Numbered from the stretch's first letter, positions 1-7,799 are shown. The stretch is 64,000 nucleotides of DNA from Bacteroidia bacterium (GCA_021740845.1 JAIOYZ010000008.1:62001-126000); one strand, 5' to 3'. Notes: generated by a model not told the origin, from the sequence alone. Translations and numbers: made by a program.

Positions 1-48
1 AATAAAGCCAAAAAGGATATATTTGATTACCTCAATTTTAATGGATAA
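1..48 (+). CDS. Possible C-terminal end of an upstream cassette gene (partial)
   Basis: Frame 1 is open from the window edge to a TAA at 46-48 and would encode about 15 residues ending DYLNFNG. It lies just before a cassette-type boundary (GTTATGT near 95), where the previous cassette's gene should end. It is too short to identify or to be sure that it is coding. Confidence 0.25.
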   Translation, partial: NKAKKDIFDYLNFNG

Positions 49-130
49 GCCACCCACTTTCTTTGGCTTGTACTGATAGATGTTGGGGTATAAACTAGTT
101 ATGTGTAACTTTTAAAAACCGACAATTAAT

Positions 131-706
131 ATGGGACTTGACATAAATATAGGAGCAGACAACTTTGAGGAACTTCACGCAGCTGACTATAATGACGAGA
201 AAAATGACTATTTCAACAGGCATGGTTTGAGTCGAACATTTTGCAATTTTATGTTTCGCCAACATGTTGCAAGGAATGAACCCGAGTTAGACCAAATAGG
301 TAGAATGACAGGAGTTGATATTACCCCATTATATGACATGGAGAAGTATTTGGATGAGGATAGTGCCGAACACCAATTATCATTCGCAACAAATGAAAAA
401 GAGAGGGAGGAAGTGTTAAATCGAATTCAAGCAGACAAGGACAATTTAAAAGGCAATATCGATATTGTGTTGAAAACAATAAACGCACTAATTCAAAGTC
501 TATCTAAAATTGACAATCTCGACCAGAAACTTGATGATGGAGGAGAGGATACATTGGGTTATGACTTTTATTTTACCGACTTCAACAATGACAAGGAAGA
601 AGGATACAGTGGTAATAATTTCGGACAGGACTTAGGTAACTTTAAACATTTTTTAGAATTTGCAAAGGAACGGGGTACGACAACGATATGGTTTATCTAT
701 GGCTGA
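131..706 (+). CDS. Hypothetical cassette protein, 191 aa
   Basis: An acidic, soluble-looking 191-residue protein that I do not recognise. It starts MGLDINIGAD, has a charged, probably helical stretch around residues 85-135, and ends in an aromatic segment (TTIWFIYG). No signal peptide or membrane segment is visible. The ATG lies about 32 nt after a GTTATGTGTA cassette-type core, and the stop is followed within 10 nt by the matching arm TACACATAAC of the next attC-like site. The gene therefore looks like the single ORF of one integron-type cassette. Function unknown. Confidence 0.75.
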   Translation: MGLDINIGADNFEELHAADYNDEKNDYFNRHGLSRTFCNFMFRQHVARNEPELDQIGRMTGVDITPLYDMEKYLDEDSAEHQLSFATNEKEREEVLNRIQADKDNLKGNIDIVLKTINALIQSLSKIDNLDQKLDDGGEDTLGYDFYFTDFNNDKEEGYSGNNFGQDLGNFKHFLEFAKERGTTTIWFIYG

Positions 707-714
707 CAAAAAAG

Positions 715-846
715 CTACACATAACAGCACCTAACCTCAAATGGCCCGACTTTGTTCGCTATCAAGATTTTTCTATATTTGATATTCAGTTCTCACGAAG
801 ATTGCTCGCAGGGGCCATCTGCGGTTAGCTGCAAAACGTAATAGGC
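715..846 (+). repeat. attC-like recombination site following the first cassette
   Basis: The left half (ACATAAC, then CTAACC at 731-736 and ATGGCCC at 741-747) is complementary to the right half (GGGCCAT at 812-818, GGTTAG at 823-828, then GTAATAGGC near 839-847). About 23 positions pair with a few mismatches, separated by a roughly 60-nt AT-rich loop. Outer boxes, inner boxes and a variable central segment are the anatomy of an integron attC site. The outer R' box reads GTAATAG rather than GTTATAG, a one-base departure. Confidence 0.65.
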
Positions 847-855
847 AACCTTAAT

Positions 856-1356
856 ATGAAAGTTAAATACCATAAACTTTATATTATAATTTTACTAATT
901 TTCAGTACAACTTATATATTTGGACAGAAACGTGTGCCCTACTCTGTTAAAATTTCTATAGACACTTTAGTAGAAAAAAACATAACAGTTTGTGACTCCA
1001 ATAAAACAATTTCTTTAAAAGTAGAAATTAAGAATACGACCAGAAAAACCAGATTTTTATGGCTATGGAATTGTAGCATTTCAAATTCATTTCTATCAAA
1101 CAATAAAGGAATATTAATTTGTGAAGAAATTTGTTTTAGAAATTTTCCTGAAATTATAAGTCTATTACCAAACCAAGTATTTACAATAAATATAGAGCTA
1201 TACAAAACAGAACAAAGTATGAATAATAATTTAATGATAGGCTTTATTAATGTTGACACAAGTGAAGCATTATCATTTAATGATTTTTTTAAGGCATTAG
1301 AGGAAAAGAAAATTAGCAATCAAGTTATTTGGAGCAACGACCTGTTAATCAAATAA
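856..1356 (+). CDS. Hypothetical secreted protein, 166 aa
   Basis: Starts with a clear signal peptide (MKVKYHKLY, a hydrophobic run, then FGQ), so the product is probably exported to the periplasm or surface. The mature part is beta-rich and low in recognisable motifs, resembling the small secreted DUF proteins common in Bacteroidota; I do not recognise a family. The gene starts just after an attC-like site and ends just before another attC remnant, so it occupies its own cassette. Its 5' end (GTAATAGGCAACC, about 838-850) is nearly complementary to the 3' arm GGCTGCCTATAAC at 1358-1370, as expected for one intact cassette. Confidence 0.7.
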   Translation: MKVKYHKLYIIILLIFSTTYIFGQKRVPYSVKISIDTLVEKNITVCDSNKTISLKVEIKNTTRKTRFLWLWNCSISNSFLSNNKGILICEEICFRNFPEIISLLPNQVFTINIELYKTEQSMNNNLMIGFINVDTSEALSFNDFFKALEEKKISNQVIWSNDLLIK

Positions 1357-1359
1357 GGC

Positions 1360-1470
1360 TGCCTATAACAACACCTACAATAAATTGGCGGTTATGTGTT
1401 ACGCAGAAACATTTGTGGTTCATTGAAATTTGGTTCTCCGCAACTATATTCGTGCTGACAGCCGCCAACG
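1360..1470 (+). repeat. Truncated attC-like site
   Basis: A left arm (TGCCTATAAC followed by TTGGCGG at 1385-1391) and an inner right arm (CCGCCAA at 1462-1468) are present. The outer right arm, expected to read like GTTATAGGCAG, is missing. The sequence instead runs straight into repeat B. This looks like an attC site whose last part was replaced by, or recombined with, a B repeat. Confidence 0.5.
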
Positions 1471-1475
1471 GTTTG

Positions 1476-1817
1476 ACTCAGGGACCGCCTTTCGATTCAA
1501 CTAATGGACTTCAATCGGCTTTTTTTTCTACTCTGTATCCTGTATCGGTTCAAAACGAGATTGACTGAAAGCGAGTTTTGACAAGGTCCATTGTTTTGGG
1601 TGTAATGTATGCTGCTTTTATAGAGATGCTTTGTTTTTTACGTTTGCTTTTTTTAAGGCTTGTATAGTATTGTCAATGATTACCTAAATCTATTCTCGCA
1701 TTACTTCATCTAGAGTTTGGTTCAAACCGATTTTAACTAAACGACTTGCAGTATATCGCATAAAAATCCCTATTTTCGAGCGGCAAAACGTAGTTTTTAG
1801 ACAGACTGCAGTTATGT
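1476..1817 (+). repeat. Dispersed repeat B, copy 1
   Basis: First of three full copies of a roughly 340-390 bp intercassette repeat (others at 3466 and 8690). It contains a TTCGATT..ACT-type segment, a T-run, GGTTCAAAACGA, an AAAG/CTTTTAT hairpin, the iterated motif GGTTCAAACC (1719-1728), and the tail shared with repeat A, ending GTTATGT at 1811-1817. No convincing ORF lies inside. It fills the gap between the 856-1356 and 1830-2501 genes. Confidence 0.75.
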
Positions 1818-1829
1818 GCAATTTATAAG

Positions 1830-2501
1830 ATGAAATTTCAGCACATACTTTTATTAATCATATCTTCTTGTACGAATCAAGGAAATGAAACTAGCAAACC
1901 AAATATCCAAGTTGCTGGTTCAATAAAAATTGATAATATAAGGTGTGATACTAACTATATAGATGAAAAGGGACTAAAACAAGGTTTTTGGATAATAAAT
2001 GACTCAATAAATAATGAAATTAGAGAAGTATATTACAAAGACAATGAGCTAGACAGCATTTCTAAACAATTCCATTTCTCCCCAAAGGATAAATTAATAT
2101 CATTAGCTTTTTTTCAAAATGGAAAGATACAATGGTCAGTTATGCCTGAATATTTTAACAACACTCATCCTGAATATACTAAAGCATTTGCTTTGAAAGG
2201 TATCATTATTTATGAGGATAGTGTTTATGTAAAAGTTCCAAATGAGAATGGACAAACATGGTTTGAAGGATTATATTTAAAAACTAAGTATGATAGAGGT
2301 TGGCCATCGGGTGAATTAAAAAGTTATTATCCAAATGGACAAGTTAATACTATTGAAAATTGGAGTCATTGTAAAAAATATGATATGAAAAGTGGAAGAA
2401 CATTTGGTGGATCATTGTTAAATGGAAAATTTCAAATGTTCGACTCTAGCGGGAAAATATTAATAGACACAAACTTTAAGATGGCACCATTAATACTGTA
2501 A
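1830..2501 (+). CDS. MORN-type (YwqK-like) lipoprotein, 223 aa
   Basis: A short lipoprotein signal with a lipobox (LLIISSC) predicts a lipid-anchored envelope protein. The C-terminal half has the aromatic/glycine pattern of MORN_2 repeats (GWPSGELKSYYPNGQVN, then LLNGKFQMFDSSGKI), the fold seen in proteins annotated as YwqK-family antitoxins. Whether it acts as an antitoxin is not shown here; no partner toxin gene is adjacent. The ATG lies 19 nt after the GTTATGT core that ends repeat B1, and repeat A1 starts about 10 nt after the stop. It is a single-gene cassette. Confidence 0.75.
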   Translation: MKFQHILLLIISSCTNQGNETSKPNIQVAGSIKIDNIRCDTNYIDEKGLKQGFWIINDSINNEIREVYYKDNELDSISKQFHFSPKDKLISLAFFQNGKIQWSVMPEYFNNTHPEYTKAFALKGIIIYEDSVYVKVPNENGQTWFEGLYLKTKYDRGWPSGELKSYYPNGQVNTIENWSHCKKYDMKSGRTFGGSLLNGKFQMFDSSGKILIDTNFKMAPLIL

Positions 2502-2512
2502 AATAAACTGGG

Positions 2513-2783
2513 CATAACAGATAAAGGTTCGAAGCGGCCGGAGGACGCACTTTGAACCCTGTGTTGAGCGGAACCACGCTCAGGTTTGGGGCTTTTCGGC
2601 CCTTAAACTTTGTAGGCCGAAGCTTTAGCGAAGGCCTAATTTTATGGGGTTTGTGTTTTAATTTTAAGCCACCTATTTTTTATAAATATTTATACCAAAA
2701 TTTTTCAAGCCTTCGCCATATCGCATAAAAATACCCTATTTTCGAGTTGCAAAACGTAGTTTTTAGACAGACGGACGTTAGGG
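2513..2783 (+). repeat. Dispersed repeat A, copy 1
   Basis: First of four copies of a roughly 270 bp structured repeat (others at 5823, 6857, 9693). It begins CATAACAGATAAAGG, like the R'' end of a cassette. It contains hairpins GGTTCGAAG/CTTTGAACC (2526-2558), GAGCG/CGCTC (2566-2581) and TAGGCC/GGCCTA (2613-2638), and ends with the shared tail and GTTAGGG (2777-2783). Confidence 0.8.
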
Positions 2784-2793
2784 GCAATATTAA

Positions 2794-3456
2794 ATGAAAG
2801 ACAAACTATTCTTTATTGTACTGACCATTTTTTTCTCTTGCCAATCAGGTGAAGGTATCAAGAACCCTATATGGGACTATATAAAATCTCCCAGCGACAA
2901 TAGGGTATTTCAGCTTACGACTGACTCGTCATTTGGGACAAGGCTTTTTATTAAACAAAACTCGAAGCTTGTAAATGATACTACATGGGAATTTGAATTC
3001 TACTGGACTAGTTATGACTCCTTACCCATTCAAAAAAGTATTGAAAGATATAGTACAAACACATTAGAACTATTAGAGCAATCGTTTTTCGAACCAAACT
3101 CTTTAATCGGAGCTTCTGAAGTAAAAGCGGAAATTACTGGCAAAAAATATTTCTCTTTAGTTGACTCTAACAATATTTACGATTTTCAGTATAAATTTCA
3201 AACGGACCCTTATTTAATAATGAAAATCCATACTCAGTTTAGTCATAAATTTGAGCAGATAAACACATTAGGAAACGATAATTTAGATTGCTTGGTAATA
3301 ATATCAAAGGACCAAATTACCTTAGAGTATTCCGACAAACGGAAAGACACTACAATGTTCGAAAATAGTCGAAGAGTATACGCGAAAGGAAAAGGACTTA
3401 TCTTTTTTGAGCAGAGTGCAGGGAGAAGGAAACTTGCGTACAAATTAATAGAGTAA
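2794..3456 (+). CDS. Hypothetical lipoprotein, 220 aa
   Basis: The N-terminus MKDKLFFIVLTIFFSCQSG is a lipoprotein signal peptide with the modified cysteine after FFS, so the product should be anchored in the envelope. The mature part is a mix of beta strands and polar loops with no motif I recognise. It begins 17 nt after the GTTAGGG core that closes repeat A1 and is followed about 10 nt downstream by repeat B2. Position and orientation match the other cassette genes; function unknown. Confidence 0.7.
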   Translation: MKDKLFFIVLTIFFSCQSGEGIKNPIWDYIKSPSDNRVFQLTTDSSFGTRLFIKQNSKLVNDTTWEFEFYWTSYDSLPIQKSIERYSTNTLELLEQSFFEPNSLIGASEVKAEITGKKYFSLVDSNNIYDFQYKFQTDPYLIMKIHTQFSHKFEQINTLGNDNLDCLVIISKDQITLEYSDKRKDTTMFENSRRVYAKGKGLIFFEQSAGRRKLAYKLIE

Positions 3457-3465
3457 AAAACTACC

Positions 3466-3831
3466 ACTAACATTTAGCAGAATAGACGAAAATGGGCTGT
3501 GTCCTTCGATTTTACTCAGGAACCTAACGGGGCTTTTTTTACTACCCTATAACCTGTCTCGGTTCAAAACGAAATTGACTAAAAGCGAGTTTTGGCAAGG
3601 TCCATTCTTTTGGGTTATAAAGTAAGCTGCTTTTATGGGGTTACCTTGTTTTTTAAGTTTGCTTTTTAATGCTTGGATGGTATTGTCAATGATCACCTAA
3701 ATCTGTTCTCGCATTACTTCATCTAGAGTTTGGTTCAAACCGATTTTAACTAAACGACTAGTAGTATACCGCATAAAAATACCCTATTTTTGAGTTGCAA
3801 AATGTAGTTTTTAGACAGACTGACGTTACCT
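3466..3831 (+). repeat. Dispersed repeat B, copy 2
   Basis: Full copy of repeat B starting CTAACATTTAGCAGA and ending GTTACCT (3825-3831). It carries the iterated motif GGTTCAAACC (3732-3741) in the loop side of a hairpin with arms CTAG..GTTT and AAAC..CTAG (about 3723-3761). No credible gene inside; the antisense ORF across its 3' end recurs at other repeat copies and is a by-product of the repeat. Confidence 0.8.
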
Positions 3832-3886
3832 GCAAGTGTAGGACGACACGAACAACCAAACGTCTGACTAAAAATTGAATGAAAAT

Positions 3887-4039
3887 ATGAGTAGCTCGGA
3901 CGGAGAAGAAATGAATAAGAAATTGAATGAAATTGTTGTTCCAGCGTTGCGACAATTAAACTTTAACGAAGTAATGGTTAAAGTGGTTGACATTTTGGGA
4001 ATTGACACGAGTAAAATAATTGAAGTAAATATTAAATAA
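3887..4039 (+). CDS. Small hypothetical protein, 50 aa, paired with the ATPase gene
   Basis: A 50-codon ORF (MSSSDGEEMNKKLNEIVV... ending KIIEVNIK) that fills the space between repeat B2 and the Schlafen/AlbA-type gene, with only 14 nt between its stop and that gene's ATG. The protein is charged and probably helical. Its position makes co-transcription likely, and it could be a small partner or antitoxin-like protein. I have no family match, so this rests on ORF structure and spacing alone. Confidence 0.5.
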   Translation: MSSSDGEEMNKKLNEIVVPALRQLNFNEVMVKVVDILGIDTSKIIEVNIK

Positions 4040-4053
4040 GCGAAATTTACAGA

Positions 4054-5502
4054 ATGAATCATTGGGTAGAAACAGCCATACAATTGCTAACTAAAAGTCT
4101 GCATCCAGTTCCGCAAGAACTGAATGAGATTGATTGGAAAAGCGGATTATCGGATAAAAGCGAACGTTTGGCACAGCATATTTCTGCCTTTGCTAATCAC
4201 GCAAATGGTGGTTATTTGGCTTTTGGAATTGATAATGATGGCAAACCAAAACCACTGGACAAAACTGAAATGGATATAATCGTTCAAAAATTGGGAAACA
4301 TAGCAAGAAATAATTTGGCTCAACCTGTTGGCATAGAACATACCGTTGCTGATTATAAAGGCAATGCTGTTCTGTTTATTCATATTCCCGAACATACCGA
4401 TAAACCAGTTCATTTAAGAGGTAGCGATATTTTTGAAAGCTATAAACGCAGTGCTGGGCAAACAGTAAAACTTTCACGACACGAAGTAAAACAACTCATT
4501 GCTATTTCAACAGGTTTCGATTTTGAAGCACAAATAGCAATGCACAATGTAAGCGATGATGATGTAATGAAATTACTTGATTACGACAGCTATTTTACGC
4601 TACAAGAAAAGCGTTTGCCCGATACCAAATTGAGCATTCTGCAAACTTTGGCAACGGATGATTTAATAAAGAAAACACAAAACGGTTGGGATATTTTAAA
4701 TCTTGGAGCAATTCTGTTTTCAAAAGATGTAAAGAATTTTAAAGAATTAAAACGTAAAGCCATTCGGGTAATCGTTTACAAAGAAACCAGCCGAATAAAC
4801 GCATTGAAAGAACAAGAAGGCGGCAGAGGTTATGCTTCGGGTTTTGAAGGATTGGTAAATTACATAATGGACCAATTACCATCAAACGAAGTAATTGAAA
4901 ATGCTTTGCGTAAGAAAGTAAAAGTATATCCCGAAAAAGCCATTCGTGAATTTGTTGCCAATGCTTTAATACATCAAGATTTTTCGGTTACAGGTTCTGG
5001 CGTAATGATTGAAATTTTTAATGATAGAATTGAAATCACGAATCCTGGTGTTCCATTAGTTGACACTAACCGATTTATTGACACTGCCCCAAAATCAAGA
5101 AACGAAAATTTAGCATCTTTAATGCGAAGATTAAATATTTGCGAAGAAAGAGGAAGCGGAATTGACAGAGCCATTGAATCTATCGAAGTTTATCAATTGC
5201 CAGCACCAAAATTTATAAGAGGAGATGATTATACAAGAGTAATTATGTATGCTCCTACTCCATTAACTCGAATGAATAATGACGACAGAATTAGGGCTTG
5301 CTATCAACATACTTGTTTGCAATATGTAAACAATCAGCAAGTAAATAATCAATCGGTTCGTAAGCGTTTTAACATTGCTAAAAACAACGTTTCGTTTGCT
5401 TCAAAAATAATTGCTGACACCTTAGAAGCTGGTTTGATTAAGGCATCAGACCCTGAAAATGCTTCTAAAAAGTTTGCCTCTTATGTGCCATTTTGGACTT
5501 AA
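4054..5502 (+). CDS. ATP-binding protein with AlbA_2/Schlafen-type N-terminal domain
   Basis: A 482-residue protein of the RecG-related AlbA_2/Schlafen family. Residues about 20-125 carry the Schlafen-type core (E..DWKSGL..., FANHANGGYLAFGIDNDG, the strand LFIHIPE and SYKRSAGQT). Residues about 290-365 look like an HATPase_c_4 region (AIREFVANALIHQDFS, IEIFNDRIEITNPG, RGSGIDRA). A short winged-helix-like tail follows. Relatives are DNA-associated regulators of unknown targets, sometimes found in defence or mobile regions. It is by far the largest gene of the cassette array and follows a 50-codon ORF at 14 nt. Confidence 0.85.
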   Translation: MNHWVETAIQLLTKSLHPVPQELNEIDWKSGLSDKSERLAQHISAFANHANGGYLAFGIDNDGKPKPLDKTEMDIIVQKLGNIARNNLAQPVGIEHTVADYKGNAVLFIHIPEHTDKPVHLRGSDIFESYKRSAGQTVKLSRHEVKQLIAISTGFDFEAQIAMHNVSDDDVMKLLDYDSYFTLQEKRLPDTKLSILQTLATDDLIKKTQNGWDILNLGAILFSKDVKNFKELKRKAIRVIVYKETSRINALKEQEGGRGYASGFEGLVNYIMDQLPSNEVIENALRKKVKVYPEKAIREFVANALIHQDFSVTGSGVMIEIFNDRIEITNPGVPLVDTNRFIDTAPKSRNENLASLMRRLNICEERGSGIDRAIESIEVYQLPAPKFIRGDDYTRVIMYAPTPLTRMNNDDRIRACYQHTCLQYVNNQQVNNQSVRKRFNIAKNNVSFASKIIADTLEAGLIKASDPENASKKFASYVPFWT

Positions 5503-5822
5503 TGCTTAATTGTTTACAAAATCAAATGACTGCTAAAACGACACACAACTACTTGTATTACAATGATATATTTATTTCATTAGAAAATCCCGAAGTAAAA
5601 AGTCAGGCCACAGTTGTAAGCACATTTGCAATTCGCACAAGCCAATGCACAGACCAAAAATTGCAAAAGAGCTTCCGCCTCACCGACCCAAGAAAGAATT
5701 TCAAAATATTTTTTCCAACGCTTCAAAAAAAAATAAAAAACGCAACGCACAGCCGACACTCTATGACACAGAAACTCAATACTGACAATGGTTTGCAAGG
5801 ACGGAGGACAGAAGGCCAGCTT
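5503..5822 (+). other. Intercassette stretch with no convincing gene
   Basis: About 320 nt between the ATPase stop and repeat A2. It is open in one frame for about 120 codons, but that frame has poor codon character (many Q/T/S/N/H), needs a start overlapping the ATPase stop, and runs on into repeat A2. Segments such as AGTCAGGCCACAGTTG and GGCCAGCTTATAACAG resemble the flanks of attC-like sites, so this is probably a degraded cassette end. Confidence 0.45.
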
Positions 5823-6091
5823 ATAACAGATAAAGGTTCGAAGCGGCCGGAGGACGCACTTTGAACCCAGTTTTGAGCGGAACCACGCTCAGGTTTGGGC
5901 TTTTCGGCCCTTAAACTTAGTAGGCCGAAGCTTTAGCGAAGGCCTAATTTTATGGGGTTTGTGTTTTAATTTTAAACCACCCAATTTTTATGAATTTGTA
6001 TTCCAAAATTTTTCAAACCTTCACCATATCGCATAAAAATACCCTATTTTCGAGTTGCAAAACGTAGTTTTTAGACAGACTGACGTTAGCG
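5823..6091 (+). repeat. Dispersed repeat A, copy 2
   Basis: Nearly identical to copy 1: CATAACAG-like start (ATAACAGATAAAGG), the GGTTCGAAG and GAGCG hairpins, the TAGGCC/GGCCTA hairpin and the shared tail, ending GTTAGCG at 6085-6091. It sits between the ATPase unit and the VapBC-like unit. Confidence 0.8.
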
Positions 6092-6198
6092 CCTATGTTC
6101 AGACCGAACCACAGAACAACACGTTTCGACAAAATCGTTAAATTCGTGGTTGAGAACGTTTGATATTTTTTGTATTTTTGAATTAAAAGTAATCAAAG

Positions 6199-6444
6199 AT
6201 GAAGACAACAGATATAAATATAAATTTAGTTGACAGCTACTATACATTACTGAAAAGCCTAAGCCCAAACAATAAATTGGAGCTTATTGCCCGACTTTCA
6301 AAGTCAATGAAAACCACGAAAGCAAAAAAAGATACTTCATGGGAAGCATTATTTGGTTCTTGGGAACTTGACCAATCGGCTGACGAGTTTATTGACGAGC
6401 TGAAAAAAGACAGAAATTTCAGCCGAAAATCTATTGACTTGTGA
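6199..6444 (+). CDS. Antitoxin of a VapBC-like pair, 81 aa
   Basis: A small protein directly upstream of a PIN-domain gene, with a 4-nt GTGA overlap. The N-terminal part (LSPNNKLELIARLSKSMK) matches the helical region seen in many Bacteroidota antitoxins that accompany PIN toxins. The C-terminal part (SWEALFGSWELDQSADEFIDELKKDR) is the usual acidic toxin-binding tail. The family is inferred from size, order and overlap. A TTTG...TATTTTTG promoter-like stretch lies about 25 nt upstream of the ATG, so this unit may have its own promoter within the cassette. Confidence 0.75.
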   Translation: MKTTDININLVDSYYTLLKSLSPNNKLELIARLSKSMKTTKAKKDTSWEALFGSWELDQSADEFIDELKKDRNFSRKSIDL

Positions 6445-6842
6445 AAAAGTATCTTTTAGACACTAATATTTGTGCTTATTTCTTTAACGGACAATTCAGC
6501 CTTTTAGAAAAAATCCGTGAGATTGGATTTGAAAATTGCGTTGTATCTGAAATAACGATTGCAGAACTGAAATACGGAATAGCAAAAAGCACAAAAAAGG
6601 AAATGAATCAACTCGTACTTGATACGTTTCAATCGAAAATAGAAGTGCTTCCAATTTTCCCCGCACTTGACATCTACGCTATTGAAAAAGCTCGGCTAAA
6701 AACCAAAGGCAAAATGTTAGACGATTTTGATTTACTTATCGGTTCAACAGCTATTTTTAACAATCTGACTTTGGTAACAAAAAACATAAGCGACTTTAAC
6801 CGATTAGACGGAATTGTTATCGAAGATTGGACGACAGACTAA
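6441..6842 (+). CDS. vapC: VapC-type PIN-domain ribonuclease toxin, 133 aa
   Basis: A PIN-domain protein, the endoribonuclease toxin of VapBC modules. The metal-binding acidic residues are all visible: D7 in LLDTN, E42 in ITIAELKYG, D97 in FDLLIGSTA and D118 in NISDF; the length of 133 is normal. Translation starts at GTG, overlapping the antitoxin stop by 4 nt, which points to coupled translation. Family members cleave RNA, often tRNA or rRNA; the target here cannot be read from sequence. The pair is complete and looks functional. As part of a cassette array it fits the role of stabilising the array. Confidence 0.85.
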   Translation: MKKYLLDTNICAYFFNGQFSLLEKIREIGFENCVVSEITIAELKYGIAKSTKKEMNQLVLDTFQSKIEVLPIFPALDIYAIEKARLKTKGKMLDDFDLLIGSTAIFNNLTLVTKNISDFNRLDGIVIEDWTTD

Positions 6843-6856
6843 CTCAAAAACACAGC

Positions 6857-7128
6857 AGGTAAAAGATAATGGTTTTAAGCGGCCGGAGGACGCACTTTGA
6901 ACCTTGTGTTGAGCGGAACCACGCCCAGGTTTGCGGCTTTTCAGCCGTTAGACTTTGTAGGCCGAAGCTTTAGCGAAGGCCTAATTTTATGGGGTTTGTG
7001 TTTTAATTTTAAGCCACCCAATTTTTATAAATATGTATACCAACTATTTTTTATGCCTTCGCCATATCGCATAAAAATCCCTATTTTCGAGTTGCAAAAC
7101 GTAGTTTTTAGATAGAATGACGTTATGT
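6857..7128 (+). repeat. Dispersed repeat A, copy 3
   Basis: Copy of repeat A with a divergent start (GCAGGTAAAAGATAATGG instead of CATAACAGATAAAGG), then the same hairpins and shared tail, ending GTTATGT at 7122-7128. The start resembles the complement of GTTACCTGC, the 5' end of the ATPase cassette, which hints at past exchange between repeats. A 72-codon open frame inside it is repeat sequence, not a gene. Confidence 0.75.
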
Positions 7129-7147
7129 GCTATTTTAAAAAGCTACC

Positions 7148-7648
7148 ATGAAACAAATAATATTAATTTTGACAATTTTTCTGAGTGCTTCTTGTGGACA
7201 AAATAAAGACACAAAGAAAGCAACAGAGGAAAATACTATTGTATCAAAAAAAAATAGTATACCAAGTGACAATGCAGTGAAATTTATCAACTCATATGTC
7301 GAAAACTGTAATAAAATGAAAGAATCAATCGGAGTTGTGGAATGGGTAAATTCAAACAGTATGACAACTAATATCTTCAAGACAGAATTAAAAAAAATAA
7401 TGAAAGAAGCATATAAAATAGACCCAGAACTGGGACTTGACTCAGACCCTATTTTTGACGCTCAAGACTATCCTGAAAAAGGTTTTGAATTGGAATCATT
7501 TGACAGTAAAACAAATTATGTCGTGGTTAAAGGCAAAGACTGGACAGACTTTAAATTGACACTGAGAATGGTATTAGAAAATGAAAATTGGCTTGTTGAC
7601 GGTTGCGGAATTATAAATATCTCAGATGACAAACGAATTGCGATATAG
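7148..7648 (+). CDS. Hypothetical lipoprotein, 166 aa
   Basis: MKQIILILTIFLSASCGQN is a lipoprotein signal peptide with lipobox LSASC. After a short polar linker, the mature domain (about residues 40-160) has mixed helix and strand with the segments DPELGLDSDPIFDAQDYP and FKLTLRMVLENENWLVDGCG. That pattern resembles small DUF3828-like or NTF2-like periplasmic domains, where a residue ladder ends in WLVDG. This assignment is only a resemblance. It begins 26 nt after a GTTATGT core and its stop lies at the left arm of an attC-like site, so it is a single-gene cassette. Confidence 0.7.
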   Translation: MKQIILILTIFLSASCGQNKDTKKATEENTIVSKKNSIPSDNAVKFINSYVENCNKMKESIGVVEWVNSNSMTTNIFKTELKKIMKEAYKIDPELGLDSDPIFDAQDYPEKGFELESFDSKTNYVVVKGKDWTDFKLTLRMVLENENWLVDGCGIINISDDKRIAI

Positions 7649-7649
7649 A

Positions 7650-7780
7650 AAAACAGCACATTGGCAATAGGCATGCAATTGGTCTCTGTTTGACGAGATT
7701 TTAGTGGTTGTAAATTTCGTTTCCCTAAGTTACATTTGAGTTCAAACGCACGCCCATCGCAAATGTGCAAAGCGTTATAG
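7650..7780 (+). repeat. attC-like recombination site
   Basis: Left arm GCACATTGGCAATAGGC (7656-7672) pairs with right arm GCCCATCGCAAATGTGC (7752-7768) at 14 of 17 positions. It is followed by the spacer AAAGC and the outer core GTTATAG (7774-7780). The loop of about 80 nt is AT-rich. The layout TGTGCAAAGC-GTTATAG parallels CTGCAAAAC-GTAATAG in the site at 715-846, so the two are the same kind of element. The left outer box is degenerate (AAAAACAG). Confidence 0.65.
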
Positions 7781-7799
7781 CCACCCAAATAAATAAGGT

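Noticed and set aside
1329-1568. 79-codon + strand ORF overlapping the end of the 166-aa gene
   Set aside because: Crosses an attC remnant and the start of repeat B; no protein-like character.
1476-1817. Repeat B as an insertion sequence or classical MITE
   Set aside because: No terminal inverted repeats or target duplications could be identified, and its end coincides with the cassette core.
3758-3955. Antisense ORFs across repeat tails (also 9882-10073)
   Set aside because: Both read the same shared repeat tail backwards (LKTTFCNSKIGYFYA), so the similarity comes from the repeat, not from a gene family.
5493-5864. 123-codon ORF after the Schlafen/AlbA-type gene
   Set aside because: Starts within the end of the ATPase gene, has poor composition and runs into repeat A2.
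6897-7115. 72-codon + strand ORF inside repeat A3
   Set aside because: Entirely repeat sequence; the frame is not kept in the other A copies.
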